This document shows positions 16,235 through 24,375 of a stretch of 24,375 nt of DNA, piece by piece. Positions within the stretch are counted from its first letter, which is position 1, and each line of letters starts with the position of its first letter. Source of the DNA: Chara braunii (taxonomy: Eukaryota > Streptophyta > Charophyceae > Charales > Characeae); the NCBI GenBank assembly GCA_003427395.1, contig BFEA01000076.1, positions 1,785,950 through 1,810,324 on the forward strand. The letters are read 5' to 3'. The position numbers and the translations under genes were made by a program. The notes beneath the pieces were generated by a model that worked only from the letters and a program-made list of their open reading frames with translations, had not been told where the DNA came from and made no database searches.

Positions 16235-16981
16235 CATCAGATGATAGAGGAAAAGAAAAAAAGGAAGGTTGAGGAATCCCTGATTAATATTCTTGATGAC
16301 CCAAAACCAGAACATCCCCATAGAAAGAATGAACAAGGAAGGAATATAAAATTTATTCTCAAGAGTGATTTGGAAGATGGGACAGTGATTTCTGACGTAA
16401 TTACTAAAATGCTGGAAAAGACAGAAGTGACTTTGTCCTTCAAGGAAGCAATGACTCTAGCACCCAAACTAAGAGAAGAACTGAAGAAGCTGATTGAGAA
16501 GAAGAAATTACAAGTTAATTACTTGAGATCAATATTTCCCAGCCAGGTGAACAGGTCACTGCCAGGTTGCAAGATGAGATTCGCAACCATGGGATATGAG
16601 CACCTGACCATTTATATTAATCAAGTGAAGATTCGAGCCTTGGTGGACTCTTGAGCAGAGATGATACTGCTTTCTCGAAGAACAATGGAGGTATGTGACT
16701 CATCTATTGATAGGCCTGCACAAAATGTACTGAGTAATATTGCAGGAGAACTTTTTGTGGCAGGATTTACTGATAATCTGCCTATCAGAGTTGGGACCAT
16801 GGTAGTGGAATTACTGGGTTTTGTAGTGCCAGAACTGGACCATGATTGTATCTTGGGCACTCCGTTCTTGCATAAAATGGAGGCAGTCCAATTTTTCAGT
16901 CATGAAGGGTCATCCTCAATCGGCTTACAAGATCCAGAGACTTCTCAGGAACAGACCTTTATGGTCTGCACAAAAAAATGA
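16235..16981 (+). pseudogene. pro: Retropepsin-like aspartic protease, stop in the active site
   Basis: A Lys/Glu-rich pre-protease segment (LREELKKLIEKKK) is followed by a retropepsin fold: strand YINQVKIRALVDS with the catalytic Asp at 16646-16648, then TGA at 16652-16654 where the family has Gly or Ala, then AEM. The frame remains open beyond the stop to the second signature ILGTPFL (16850-16870). The single stop removes the active site, so this copy cannot make a working protease without readthrough. It processes the Gag-Pol polyprotein in active elements. Confidence 0.9.
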
Positions 16982-17400
16982 TTTCAAGCATCGTTTGTCA
17001 GCCAATTCAATCAGAAAAAAAGAGTCTATAGAAAGAATTATGAGGCTAAGAGAAGAAGGCAAGCAAAAGGCTTAAAAAAAATCAAGTTTCAAAAATGATA
17101 AAGACCCTTGGTAATCTCAAGGATGAAGATGGGCAAATTGAAGCATTTAAGAAAGTTGTAGAGACTGCTAAGGGAGGAAAGATGAAATTAAAATTTGCAT
17201 TAACTCACCCTTTTTCAGGAAAATAGCCACTGGGTCAAAGAGAAAATACAAGCCTAAGGGGGTGAAGAAAAACCCGGTGGCAGTCCTAATAGAAAAGGAT
17301 TATGATGAAGCATTGAAAAAAGAGAGGAAATTTATTAAAGCATTGAGAGAGTGCAAAATTGGGAAATAGACTCACCAAAGAGAGAAATGACTCAATGAAG
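16982..17400 (+). other. Degraded protease-RT linker
   Basis: Lys/Glu-rich fragments in several frames (KESIERIMRLREEGKQKA, and KTLGNLKDEDGQIEAFKKVV) interrupted by stops. This connects the protease to the RT, which continues in another frame from about 17400. It is A-rich. No separate gene is supported. Confidence 0.6.
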
Positions 17401-18462
17401 ATAGGCTCGGATCAGTTTATCCTACCTAAAGAAAAAAAATATATCTTCAAAATGTGTCAGGAGTTCTCTTTTGCATTCTCCTTTAATGATGAAGAGAGAG
17501 GGCGGTTGGACGTGGATATGATCAAGATGGCCAAAATTTGGACAGTTGATCATGTTCCATGGAATGATAGGCCGACCAAGTATGCCCTGAAAGAAGAGGC
17601 AGAGGTTGTAAAATATCTTGACAAAAATATTGCATATAATGTTGTTGAACCTGCTGATGGACTGTATGCTAACCACTGGTTTTGCTTTTGGAAACCAGGG
17701 GGTGGTTTGAGATGGATACAGAATCTTCAGGACCTCAACTCTGTGACGGTACGTAATGCATGTAGTCTTCCTAATGTTGATCTCCTCTCTGAATCTTTTG
17801 TTGGTCGATGCATTTATTCTTTAGTTGATTTGTATTTTGGCTATTATCAGTTTCCCATTGATCCCACTAGCCGGCCAATAACTGTTATGCACACGTCAAG
17901 GGGGCTCATTCAGATGTGTGTGGTACCTCAGGGTTGAACTAATGGTGTGGCAGTGGTTCAAAGGGATATGATCCAAGTCATGCAAGATATTTCCCGTGAA
18001 ATAACCAGCCCCTATATTGATGACAATCCTGTAAAAGGACCCCTGGTAAGGGATGAGACTTTGGTCGCAGATGGAGTCAGAAAGTTTGTCTGGGCAAACG
18101 CTGAAGGAGTAAAGATGGTCCTCGAGAGACTTCAAAAATACAACCTGACTGCCAGTGGACCAAAGTCCCTTCTCTTCCAGCCAGAAGTAATCATCTTGCG
18201 CTTCAGATGTTTCTCCAAGGGTTGGAGTCCTGACCCCAAGAAGATATGCAAGATCTTAAACTGGCCTCTGCCACTCAAGAGAATGACAGACGTCAGAAGC
18301 TTCTTGGGGGTCTGTGGATTCTGGAGGATTTTCATTCCTCATTTTGCTACCCTTGCGGAGCCTCTGAGGGAGATGGTAAGGCAAGGGGCTAATTTAGCAT
18401 GGAATGAGAAAAGACAAACCGCTGCAGAAACTCTACAGGAGAAATTGAATGATGGGGGTTAG
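17362..18462 (+). pseudogene. pol: Ty3/gypsy reverse transcriptase with one in-frame stop
   Basis: One frame runs through the whole domain. Visible: VDHVPW entry motif, WFCFWKPGGGLRWIQNLQDL, motif A SLVDLYFGYYQ with catalytic Asp at 17827-17829, motif B region VVPQG, then TGA at 17935-17937 followed by TNGVAVVQRD, motif C YIDD at 18013-18024, and the thumb/connection LNWPLPLKRMTDVRSFLG. The catalytic aspartates are intact. The stop falls where relatives usually carry Trp or another hydrophobic residue. The frame ends at TAG 18460-18462 and RNase H continues in a different frame. RNA-dependent DNA polymerase of the element. Confidence 0.95.
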
Positions 18463-18866
18463 TGCTGGGAGTGCCATTTTATAATGATGAGGAGGTAAGA
18501 CCTTTCATCATTGAGGCTGATGGAGGACCAGTTGCTCTGGGTGGTGTGTTAATTCTGAAAGATGAAAATGGGAAAGAGAGGCCTCTGAGATTTGAGAGCA
18601 GGACTCTTAATTCTACAGAAAGAGGTTATACCCAATTTAGAAAAGAAAGGCTCATCCATAGCCTTAGATGCTTCAAGCATTATGTACTAAGAAGGAGATT
18701 CATCCTGAGGACTGATGCATCTGCTGTGATAGGTGCTATCAAGAAGCACCAACAAGTAGATCCAACAGTCAGCAGGTAGATTGCCTTCATCTGGAGTTTT
18801 GATTTTAAGTTGGAAAAGATTCCCACTGAGAAGAACAAAGCAGATGGTCTAAGCCGGATTGAGTGA
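18463..18866 (+). pseudogene. pol: RNase H domain
   Basis: Directly follows RT after a frame change. Visible: PFIIEADGGPVALGGVL with the first catalytic Asp at 18519-18521, ERPLRFESRTLNSTERGYTQ with the conserved Glu, ILRTDASAV with another Asp, then TAG at 18777-18779 after VSR (a position usually Trp), IAFIWSFDFKLEKIP and KNKADGLSRIE with the last conserved Asp, then TGA at 18864. It degrades RNA in RNA/DNA hybrids during reverse transcription. It is broken by the TAG and by the frameshift from RT. Confidence 0.93.
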
Positions 18867-19350
18867 AGAAAAAAAGAAAAAGAAGATGTAAGTGGGACGA
18901 TTGAAAAATCAGCCTATGTTGATAATTTTCTAAATGAAAAGGATGATGAAGATTATCAAGTACCACGTTCCTATAAGTGAAGTTTGTGGCCTGAAGAGAG
19001 AGACAGCTGGGGAGAGATCCCTAATGCCTATGTTAATGAGCCGATTCTTGGGAAAGAAGAAGAAGATGAGCCAAATCATTGGTATGCTAAAGTTAACGCA
19101 GCAGCAGTGGCTGCTCATGAAATCGGGGAAAGCTCGGGTTCAAATGAAGAAGAAGAAGGTGAAAAGAAAAAGGAAGGGATATTTTTCATCTCTGAAGAAT
19201 ATGACGAAAGTTATCAAGAGATTGGTAAGAAGATGAAAAAAAAACAACTGAAGGAATATTATTGTAAAAATTCAAGGAAGAAGTTCAGATTAAAAAGAGG
19301 ACATTTTTTTGAGGATGGTAAGGGAGGACTACCTCCACTAAGAGTGGTCT
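18867..19350 (+). pseudogene. pol: Acidic RNase H-integrase linker
   Basis: The RNase H frame continues past the TGA as a Lys/Glu-rich linker with a further TGA near 18980, then WPEERDSWGEIPNAYVNE, an EEEEGEKKKE low-complexity run, and Lys-rich sequence up to the start of integrase. Linkers of this type separate RNase H and integrase in related elements. The purine-rich A/G composition is strong here. Confidence 0.6.
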
Positions 19351-20497
19351 GTGGTAAAGAGACAGTTAGAGATAATTGCTGCTCTATATGAGGGGGTTGC
19401 AAGTGGCCACAGGGCTGCTGAGGCAACCTACTCTAAGACTGTCAAGCTCTATTTCTGGTCTGGCATGAGAGACATGATTTTTCAGATTTTGTACATCATG
19501 TCTGTTATGTCAGAAGAGGTCTACTACAAGAATGATTGAACCTTTATTCCCCACTATTCTGGTGGAAATAGGAAGTCGAGTTCATTTAGATCTCATCACC
19601 ATGCCATTAGGCAAGGGTGGGATGAAATATATATTGAACATGAGAGAGAATTTCTCAAGATATGTTGAGGCAAAAGCTCTGAAAAGGAAGACAACCGAGC
19701 AAGTAGCTGACTGGATAGAGGAAGTCTATCTCAGGTATCCTTTTATCAGAGAGTTTATCTCAGACAGAGGATCAAAGTTCAGAAATGAGATTGTAAGAAG
19801 AACCACTCTTAGATTGGGTCTCAGAATTCGATATGTGACTACTTATCATCCACAAGCGAATGCACCTGTTGAAAGGGGTCACAAAACTTTGAAAGACTTA
19901 TTGGCCAAGTGGTGTGAAGGAAATCTCAGTAACTGGCCAAAAGTATTAAGGGCCGCTGTATATGCTGACAACATCACAGTCAAAAGGACTACTGGCTATG
20001 CTTCATTTACTCTGTGGTATGACCGATATGCTACGTTGCCTATTGAGAACATAGTCAAGACATGATCGAGTCAAGAAAGTGACAAAGACTATTCTATTTC
20101 AGAGTTAGTCCAGATCAGAATGAGACAAATATCAGAAGTTGATCAGGCAGTGATGGATGCTGCAGAGAGAATGACATCCAACAGATTATCAGATCAAGAG
20201 AGATGGAACAAAAAAATATATATAAGAAAAGAGAAACTGAAAGTTGGAGACGTTGTCCTTCTGTTCGACAGTTCTCTTGAGACACAATGGACTAAAAGGT
20301 TGGAGCCCAGGTGGCTTGGTCCTTACAGAATCACAGGAGAAGCAAAGGGCAAAGTCTATGAGATTTCGGGGATGGATGGTTCCAGGGTTCATGACATGGT
20401 GTCTGGGTCAAGACTTCGTAAGTTCATTTTCAGAGACCCAGATCTAATCCCTACAGTGACCTCAAAGAGAGGGAAGAAAGGTCATCCATCCAAGTGA
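19351..20497 (+). pseudogene. pol: Integrase with H2C2 finger, DD35E core and GPY motif
   Basis: The zinc finger is split. The first part (LEIIAALYEGVASGHRAAE) has the second His, but the first His position is Tyr. After a frame change around 19470-19495 the CLLC pair (Cys 19499 and 19508) is in the next frame. The core follows: Asp 19589-19591 (VHLDLI), Asp 19763-19765 (ISDRGSKF) and Glu 19871-19873 (APVERGH), with 35 residues between the last two, so DD35E is intact. TGA at 20063-20065 follows IENIVKT where relatives tend to have Trp. The frame continues through DVVLLFDSSLETQW to LGPYRI (GPY/F module, about 20315-20332) and ends at 20497. No chromodomain. It inserts element DNA in active copies. 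Confidence 0.95.
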
Positions 20498-20841
20498 GAG
20501 GACAGTTCCAGAGAACTGAGAGAAATGCATTATAAGACAATGAGACAGCAAGACTGAAATTTCAGCAGACTATGATCGTTTTCGCATGGTCAATTCAACA
20601 TTTCAATTTTCAGCATGTCAGTTAATTTCCTGCTTCAACAAGCAATAGAGTTAATGAGATTCTAATTTTGATGCAGTGCTACAGTCGAACCATGAGTGTC
20701 AAGTCCCTGAGAGTGGGAAAAATGACTGTGAGATACGGTTTTCGTTAGTATTGTCGCAGTGTCAAAAATCTGAGGAACTTATGGTTGTGGCACATCGAAA
20801 GATGAAATGAGTATTATTCTTATCATAAAAGAAAAAGCATG
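20498..20841. other. Non-coding sequence after integrase
   Basis: Expected place for the polypurine tract and 3' LTR. A purine-rich stretch AAAAGAAAAAG lies near 20826-20837, but no sequence here matches the presumed 5' LTR before 12520, so I do not assign a 3' LTR. Confidence 0.4.
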
Positions 20842-21037
20842 ATGGGCATAAAGAAGTTCAGTTCTGTCTGGTTGAGAGTTGTCAGCAGAAGGACTTCATG
20901 TCTGTGACTAAGTTGCCCATCCAAGAAGTTCAGACGAGGACAGGCATAAAGAAGTCCAATTTACTTGACTGAGAGTTGTCAGTAGAGGGACTTCGTGTTT
21001 CTTAACTAAGTTGCCTGTCTTCACTTAGATGAGGGAA
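20842..21037. repeat. Two tandem units of about 97 bp with compensatory stem changes
   Basis: Units begin GGGCATAAAGAAGT (about 20842) and AGGCATAAAGAAGT (about 20941), share GAGAGTTGTCAG and GGACTTC, and end AAGTTGCCC or AAGTTGCCT. The ends pair: GGGCA/TGCCC in unit 1 and AGGCA/TGCCT in unit 2, a G-C to A-T compensatory change. An inner stem GAAGTTC/GGACTTC in unit 1 (with G-T) is GAAGTCC/GGACTTC in unit 2. Confidence 0.75.
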
Positions 21038-21265
21038 GGGACCTCTCTGAGATCAGCATTTCAGTACTTTCGGGGGACTGACGGGATGTCTCTTGGAAAA
21101 GAAATTCCCAGCTGAGGGTAGGGACCTCTCTGGGGCCAGCGCTAAGCATCCTCCTTGAGAGTGAAGGAAGGTCTCCTGCAAAGGTTTGATGTTGGTTATC
21201 AAGTTGTTGTTCAGTGCCTCTTGAGACTGAAGGGACGTCTCTTGAGAAATGTTTGTCTTGTTATG
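21028..21265. repeat. Three diverged tandem units of about 85 bp
   Basis: GAGGGAAGGGACCTCTCTG at about 21030 and GAGGGTAGGGACCTCTCTG at about 21114 begin two units. The phrase GACTGACGGGATGTCTC, GAGTGAAGGAAGGTCTC, GACTGAAGGGACGTCTC recurs three times (about 21076, 21161, 21226). The last contains GAGAC/GTCTC. Similar GACTGACGGGACGTCT returns near 21870. A minus-strand open frame (21053-21271) over this is a repeat artefact. Confidence 0.65.
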
Positions 21266-21354
21266 GGGCAATGGCAGTCTGCTTGTGGGTTATAGTATGC
21301 TTGCCCGATTGTTTGTACTTGGATCTTCTTCTCTAACCTAAAGATGCGTTGATT

Positions 21355-21810
21355 GTCGGGGCCAGCCAGAGCCTTATCGCAAATTCGCAATAGGTTGCAA
21401 TCTGGTGGGGTTGCAGGTCCTCGACGCGAGTGTCAAATTCCGCAGTCGACCGAGGCTAAGACTCCGGGGGTCTGGCCTATCAGGTCGAAAGGGGTCAGCT
21501 GCAACCCTACCGCAGTCAGAGGATGCAATCAAGTAAGGTTCGCCAGAGCCTTGAAACGTAGTTAGACCGAGTCCAACGTTCAAAAATCTGGGCGGGGCAG
21601 CCAGCGCCCTTGGCCAAAAACTGGTGGGTGAGCCGGTCCTCGACCGCAGTGGTCAAATCCGGGTTCGGGATAGTTTGACTGACAAGACGTCTACTGTCAT
21701 AGGGTGACCAGACCCGCTATAGTCCGGTGTCCTGGCGAGAGTGCCAAAGGGTTGTCATACTCGAGTAGTGGGTATGCTGGTCCTGACCTGGAGGCAGGTC
21801 AAAGGGGCTG
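21355..21810. repeat. Four diverged repeats: GGTCCT, variable hairpin, CAAA
   Basis: At 21416, 21635, 21727 and 21779 a GGTCCT-like phrase (GTGTCCT in the third) is followed by a hairpin and then CAAA. Stems differ: GAC/GTC (weak), GACC-GCAGT-GGTC (21642-21654), TGGC-GAGAGT-GCCA (21733-21746) and TGACCTG-GAGG-CAGGTCA (21784-21801). Two of the copies are preceded by a GCCAG-rich phrase (GGCCAGCCAGAGCC, GGCAGCCAGCGCCC). Flanks are constant while stems vary but remain paired. Confidence 0.6.
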
Positions 21811-21955
21811 TCAAGACAAATGGTCTGACTAGTCATGGCCTCAGGCGGCCCGAATGAGGTATGTCAGACTGACGGGACGTCTATCATTCCTGGTTAGTGG
21901 TGGGCCAAAACCAAGGCAATCAATAACTCTTGGGAGTGAAGATTTGTCTTGCTGT

Positions 21956-22026
21956 ATTTATTATTTTATTATTTTGCTATTTTATTATTTATTATTTTAT
22001 TATTTTATTCTGGGCTTTTATTTTGT
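21956..22026. repeat. (TTATT)n AT-rich simple sequence
   Basis: Degenerate TTATTTTATT repeats of about 60 bases. Overlapping hydrophobic Leu/Ile/Tyr/Phe open frames here reflect the simple sequence and not genes. Confidence 0.85.
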
Positions 22027-22137
22027 TTACTTGTCGCTTGGCTGATAACTGTCGGGGAGCCTGCTTGCTGGGGCATAGTCTGTTGTCTGTGGAACTTGTT
22101 GTGTTGCAAATTTCGTGCAGGTTCACTTGAAGTTCCT

Positions 22138-22275
22138 AGACCTGAGAAGTTGAGGAGACGCCTCACTCAGACCTGAGAAAGAAGACAGGGTTTGGTATCC
22201 CCCGAGTTACTTGAGAAGTTGAGCAGCTATCTCACTCAGGGCAGAAAACAGAAAAAGGGTTTGGTATGCCCTACT
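22138..22275. repeat. Two tandem units of about 70 bp
   Basis: ACCTGAGAAGTTGAGGAGA... and ACTTGAGAAGTTGAGCAGC... share CTCACTCAG and end with AGGGTTTGGTATCCCC or AGGGTTTGGTATGCCC. The first has the inner stem TGAGG-AGACG-CCTCA and the second TGAG/CTCA. The purine run AGAAAACAGAAAAAGGG before TTTGG in unit 2 resembles a polypurine tract, but no LTR can be tied to it. Confidence 0.7.
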
Positions 22276-22700
22276 CCCAACATGGCAGACTGAACGAGTA
22301 CCCCAAGCATTGGTAACTGACTGGCAGTGCTTCGATTTTACAGCCAAGGTGAAGGTTAGGGTAACCTTTTCATGTCATAAAGTTCAGATTGAGAACAGAT
22401 CTCAGAATAACAAGAGGTTAGAACCAGAAGTAAACGAGAAAGTGGAAACATAATCCTTCTTAAATTTCTTTGGTGGCCGACAAGCGGCCTGGTTCACGAG
22501 GAATCTACATCCCTGGCCTCAAGGTGTTCAGAATCTCAAGTCAGGGACGTTATGAAGTGAGGCGTGAACTGAAAGGCAGAAAAGGGAACTGACTCAGAAG
22601 GTCGAGAAAAAGTCACGTTTATGTATAATATAGAAAATCGCCATGAGTTCGATTTGAAGTAGAGAAAGAAGAAAGAAGATGCTGAAAATAATGCAGTTAT
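22276..22700. other. Non-coding region
   Basis: No recognisable gene on either strand. A GGCCG-ACAAG-CGGCC hairpin lies at 22474-22488. Confidence 0.4.
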
Positions 22701-22842
22701 TGGGATGAGGGATAGAGGGAGCAGTGCAAGGAACGGAGGGGACAATCACTATGGCCCTACTCGCCGTGGGAGTGATGGGGGCTCTGGGAGTATAGGGAGG
22801 GAAGGAAGTTCTGGGCGCGCCGTAGCGCGCCTCAAACTTCTT

Positions 22843-23058
22843 CTAGAAGTACTCCATCTTATCTGGGGATGGAGTTCTTTCGCACCACGTGGACATCGAG
22901 TGGCGAAGGTAAGGCCTCGAATGAGCACCATAGCCACGCGGCTCGTCTTCCTCCTCCTCCGAACTATATTCTCGCCGTGTACGAGCCGGCGGCTCTTCAC
23001 AGGTCTTCCCACTTCTACCACTCCTTCCTCTTCCCTGTCCCCGACGTGCTTCAGGCAT
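22843..23058 (-). CDS. Short minus-strand frame, gag-like or gene 5' fragment
   Basis: Read on the minus strand from ATG 23058, the frame gives an Arg/Gly-rich start (MPEARRGQGRGRSGRSG), then RTRREYSSEEEEDEPRGYG with an acidic run, and stops at TAG 22845-22843. Past the stop the same frame stays open for about 50 more codons with Pro/Thr-rich sequence (YGAPRTSFPPYTPRAP), so the stop may be a mutation in a longer protein. The mix of basic, acidic and Pro-rich segments resembles the N-terminus of some plant retrotransposon gag proteins, but no domain is recognisable. A TATA-like box lies 285 bases upstream on the same strand with a pyrimidine-rich leader between. Confidence 0.35.
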   Translation of the reverse strand: MPEARRGQGRGRSGRSGKTCEEPPARTRREYSSEEEEDEPRGYGAHSRPYLRHSMSTWCERTPSPDKMEYF

Positions 23059-23340
23059 GGTGCGAGATTGAGCGCTACTTAGGAAAAGGGTGAACGAAGA
23101 AAGATGTATGGCAGAGGGAACTACAAGAGGGGTAAAGGAAAGTAAAAGGGTGGTGACGCAGGCCACACAGCCACGCTGCATGCACGATAAGAGGGAGAGA
23201 AGAAAAAAATAGGAAGAAGCTATGTAAAGGGAGAGAAAAAGAGAAGAAGATGACACCGTAAAGAAAGGATGACGACCGTAAGACATTACAGCAACTCGCT
23301 GTGATACGAAGGAAATGAATGAGAGTCCTAAACTACACTC

Positions 23341-23350
23341 TATTTTATAC
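23341..23350 (-). promoter_or_regulatory. TATA-like box on minus strand
   Basis: On the minus strand this reads TATAAAATAG, a good plant-type TATA match, upstream of a long CT-rich leader (minus strand, about 23280 down to 23090) and the ATG at 23058. The CT-rich leader and spacing suit a promoter, but no transcript evidence is available. Confidence 0.4.
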
Positions 23351-23630
23351 TGAGTGCCCCACACATTTTGACCCAGCGGGGACGCTGGGTGGGGGTTTGG
23401 TATCATGTCGGAGGCCGCGGTGTCCCAGCCCTCCTCTGCATACCAAGTCCCTGCTTGGTACCAGCCTTTGCTTCAATGTTGCAGCCTGTAGGCATGTTCC
23501 CAAACCTCTATAAACCTTAGTATCCGGGCTGTGCCTTGACGTGGACCGGTCCTGTTGGTGCCTGCCTCAACAAAACGGGGGGGGGGTGCGCCACAGGACT
23601 TTCCTTTGGTCCACGCAGGCTCGGCGCCCT
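23351..23630. other. Spacer before repeat copy B
   Basis: Non-coding by inspection. Contains the inverted pair CCCAGCGGGGACGCTGGG near 23372-23389 and a G10 run near 23577. An open frame beginning at 23555 enters copy B and becomes the shared 60-codon frame there. Confidence 0.4.
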
Positions 23631-24375
23631 GCTGTACAGCAAAGCACTACCGGCCTGTGGTCGTGGTAGCCGTCGGGCTCGCCCTGGGACGCGAAGGTAG
23701 AGGAACTGGCGCTGTTTTTCTACTGCGCGCCAAGTACCCCTTCACCAGGTTATGGGTTAGATGCACAGAGCAGAAGTCGTTGTCAAAAAAAGAGAAGGAA
23801 AAAGGAAAAATAAGTCGTCAAATATGAACCCGCGTTTTAGTTCGGGGGAAAATCTGGTGGCTTCAGGCCACTGTGATGTTACGATTTACTTATCCTCCTG
23901 ATTTTGCTACTACGATTATTAATTTACTATTATTATTTAATTTTCTTTCGGTTTTTGTCACTTCGCAGGAAGGCCAACGGTCTTAAATTCAAGCGCGGCT
24001 GCATTCTGTGGCCTAGACCGATTTGGCCTGCCATATTGGTACCGATGATTGGGAGGCACGATCAGGCGCTTCGCGGTAGGATCCCAAAAGAGGGGCAACC
24101 CGCAGCCGCATCGGTAGGAAGCTTATGACCCCAAAAGAGGGTCATCAGCCCCCTCCTTGCCATCGGACACGGGTACCCGATGGGAACAGGTCGACAGCAC
24201 GGTTTGAAGGGAGGAGTGTGCGCGTCGGAATCCCGTTATGGGACCGCCGTTTCAAGCCTGTCGTCACATCATGAGGACTTGTGGTTAGTAGCACGGTCGA
24301 TTCGTGCTCCGACCGTTTAGTTTCGACCTTCCATCTTTTATTTATTTATTTATTTATTTATTTGGTTCTATACTA
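23631..24375 (+). mobile_element. Dispersed repeat copy B, cut by the window end
   Basis: Second copy of the 745-bp repeat described at 5717-6461, same orientation, with similarity starting at GCTGTACA and continuing to the last base of the window. The 60-codon frame (HYRPVVVVA...KISRQI) is open here too, with five residue changes, ending at 23827. The (TTTA)n run and alternative hairpins (24290-24316) are conserved. One short segment changed while keeping pairing: ACCCT-GAAG-AGGGT in copy A is GACCC-CAAAAGA-GGGTC in copy B (about 24126-24142). Confidence 0.75.

Larger units (their letters stand above)
12521..20497 (+). mobile_element. Ty3/gypsy LTR retrotransposon, decayed, with extra small ORFs before gag
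   Basis: Order: PBS, alpha2-alpha3-alpha4-alpha5-beta2-beta3, gag, zinc knuckle, protease, RT, RNase H, acidic linker, integrase with GPY motif. RT before integrase is the Ty3/gypsy order. No chromodomain is visible after the GPY motif. The coding strand is rich in A and in A/T-ending codons. At least five frame changes and several in-frame stops show it is no longer autonomous. The 3' LTR is not recognised, so the right boundary given is only the end of integrase. Confidence 0.9.

Noticed and set aside
16652-20065. Possible reassignment of UGA to Trp, or programmed readthrough
   Set aside because: Ordinary TGG Trp codons are frequent in the same frames, one stop is TAG, and the protease TGA is at a Gly/Ala position. 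Simple decay explains all.
21854-22176. Hydrophobic open frames resembling membrane peptides
   Set aside because: The Leu/Ile/Tyr/Phe-rich translation comes from the TTATT simple sequence.
20498-22300. 3' LTR of the Ty3/gypsy element
   Set aside because: No stretch here resembles the sequence before the PBS at 12521, and no convincing polypurine tract plus TG boundary was found.

Overview
The window looks like nuclear DNA of a eukaryote, most likely of the green plant lineage (streptophyte). The main clue is a decayed Ty3/gypsy LTR retrotransposon on the + strand. Its primer binding site (12521-12538) matches the 3' end of plant-type tRNA-Asp, as in many plant gypsy elements. From memory its pol wording resembles gypsy elements of charophytes such as Chara braunii; I could not test this. 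I see no intact host gene. The rest is dispersed repeats, tandem repeats and an unusual number of short hairpins.

Layout. 1-1990: non-coding, with a GA microsatellite. About 1991-3470: a satellite of about 22 hairpins with a near-constant 7-base loop and different, mostly self-complementary stems, partly ordered as a higher-order repeat of about 382 bp. 3861-4339: two more hairpin-bearing tandem repeats. 5717-6461 and 23631-24375: two direct copies of a 745-bp dispersed repeat, roughly 93% alike by eye; the first is followed by an A20 tract. 6774-7298: an unassigned open frame. 7299-10388: no supportable gene.

10389-20497 is the retrotransposon region. An isolated pair of small open frames (beta1, alpha1) lies upstream, separated by two minisatellites. 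Then come a presumed 5' LTR end, the PBS, and a closely packed series of small frames from two paralogous families (alpha2, alpha3, alpha4, alpha5, beta2, beta3) that fills the space normally left as leader. After these come gag, a degenerate zinc knuckle, protease, reverse transcriptase, RNase H and integrase, broken by frameshifts and in-frame stops. RT and integrase catalytic residues can still be read. No matching 3' LTR was recognised.

20498-22700 holds more imperfect tandem repeats with hairpins, some with compensatory stem changes. On the minus strand near 23 kb there is a TATA-like box and a short Arg-rich/acidic open frame resembling the start of a gag or host gene.

The two most notable items are the alpha/beta small-ORF cassette between PBS and gag, and the repeated theme of hairpin arrays whose stems vary while the loop or flanks stay fixed.
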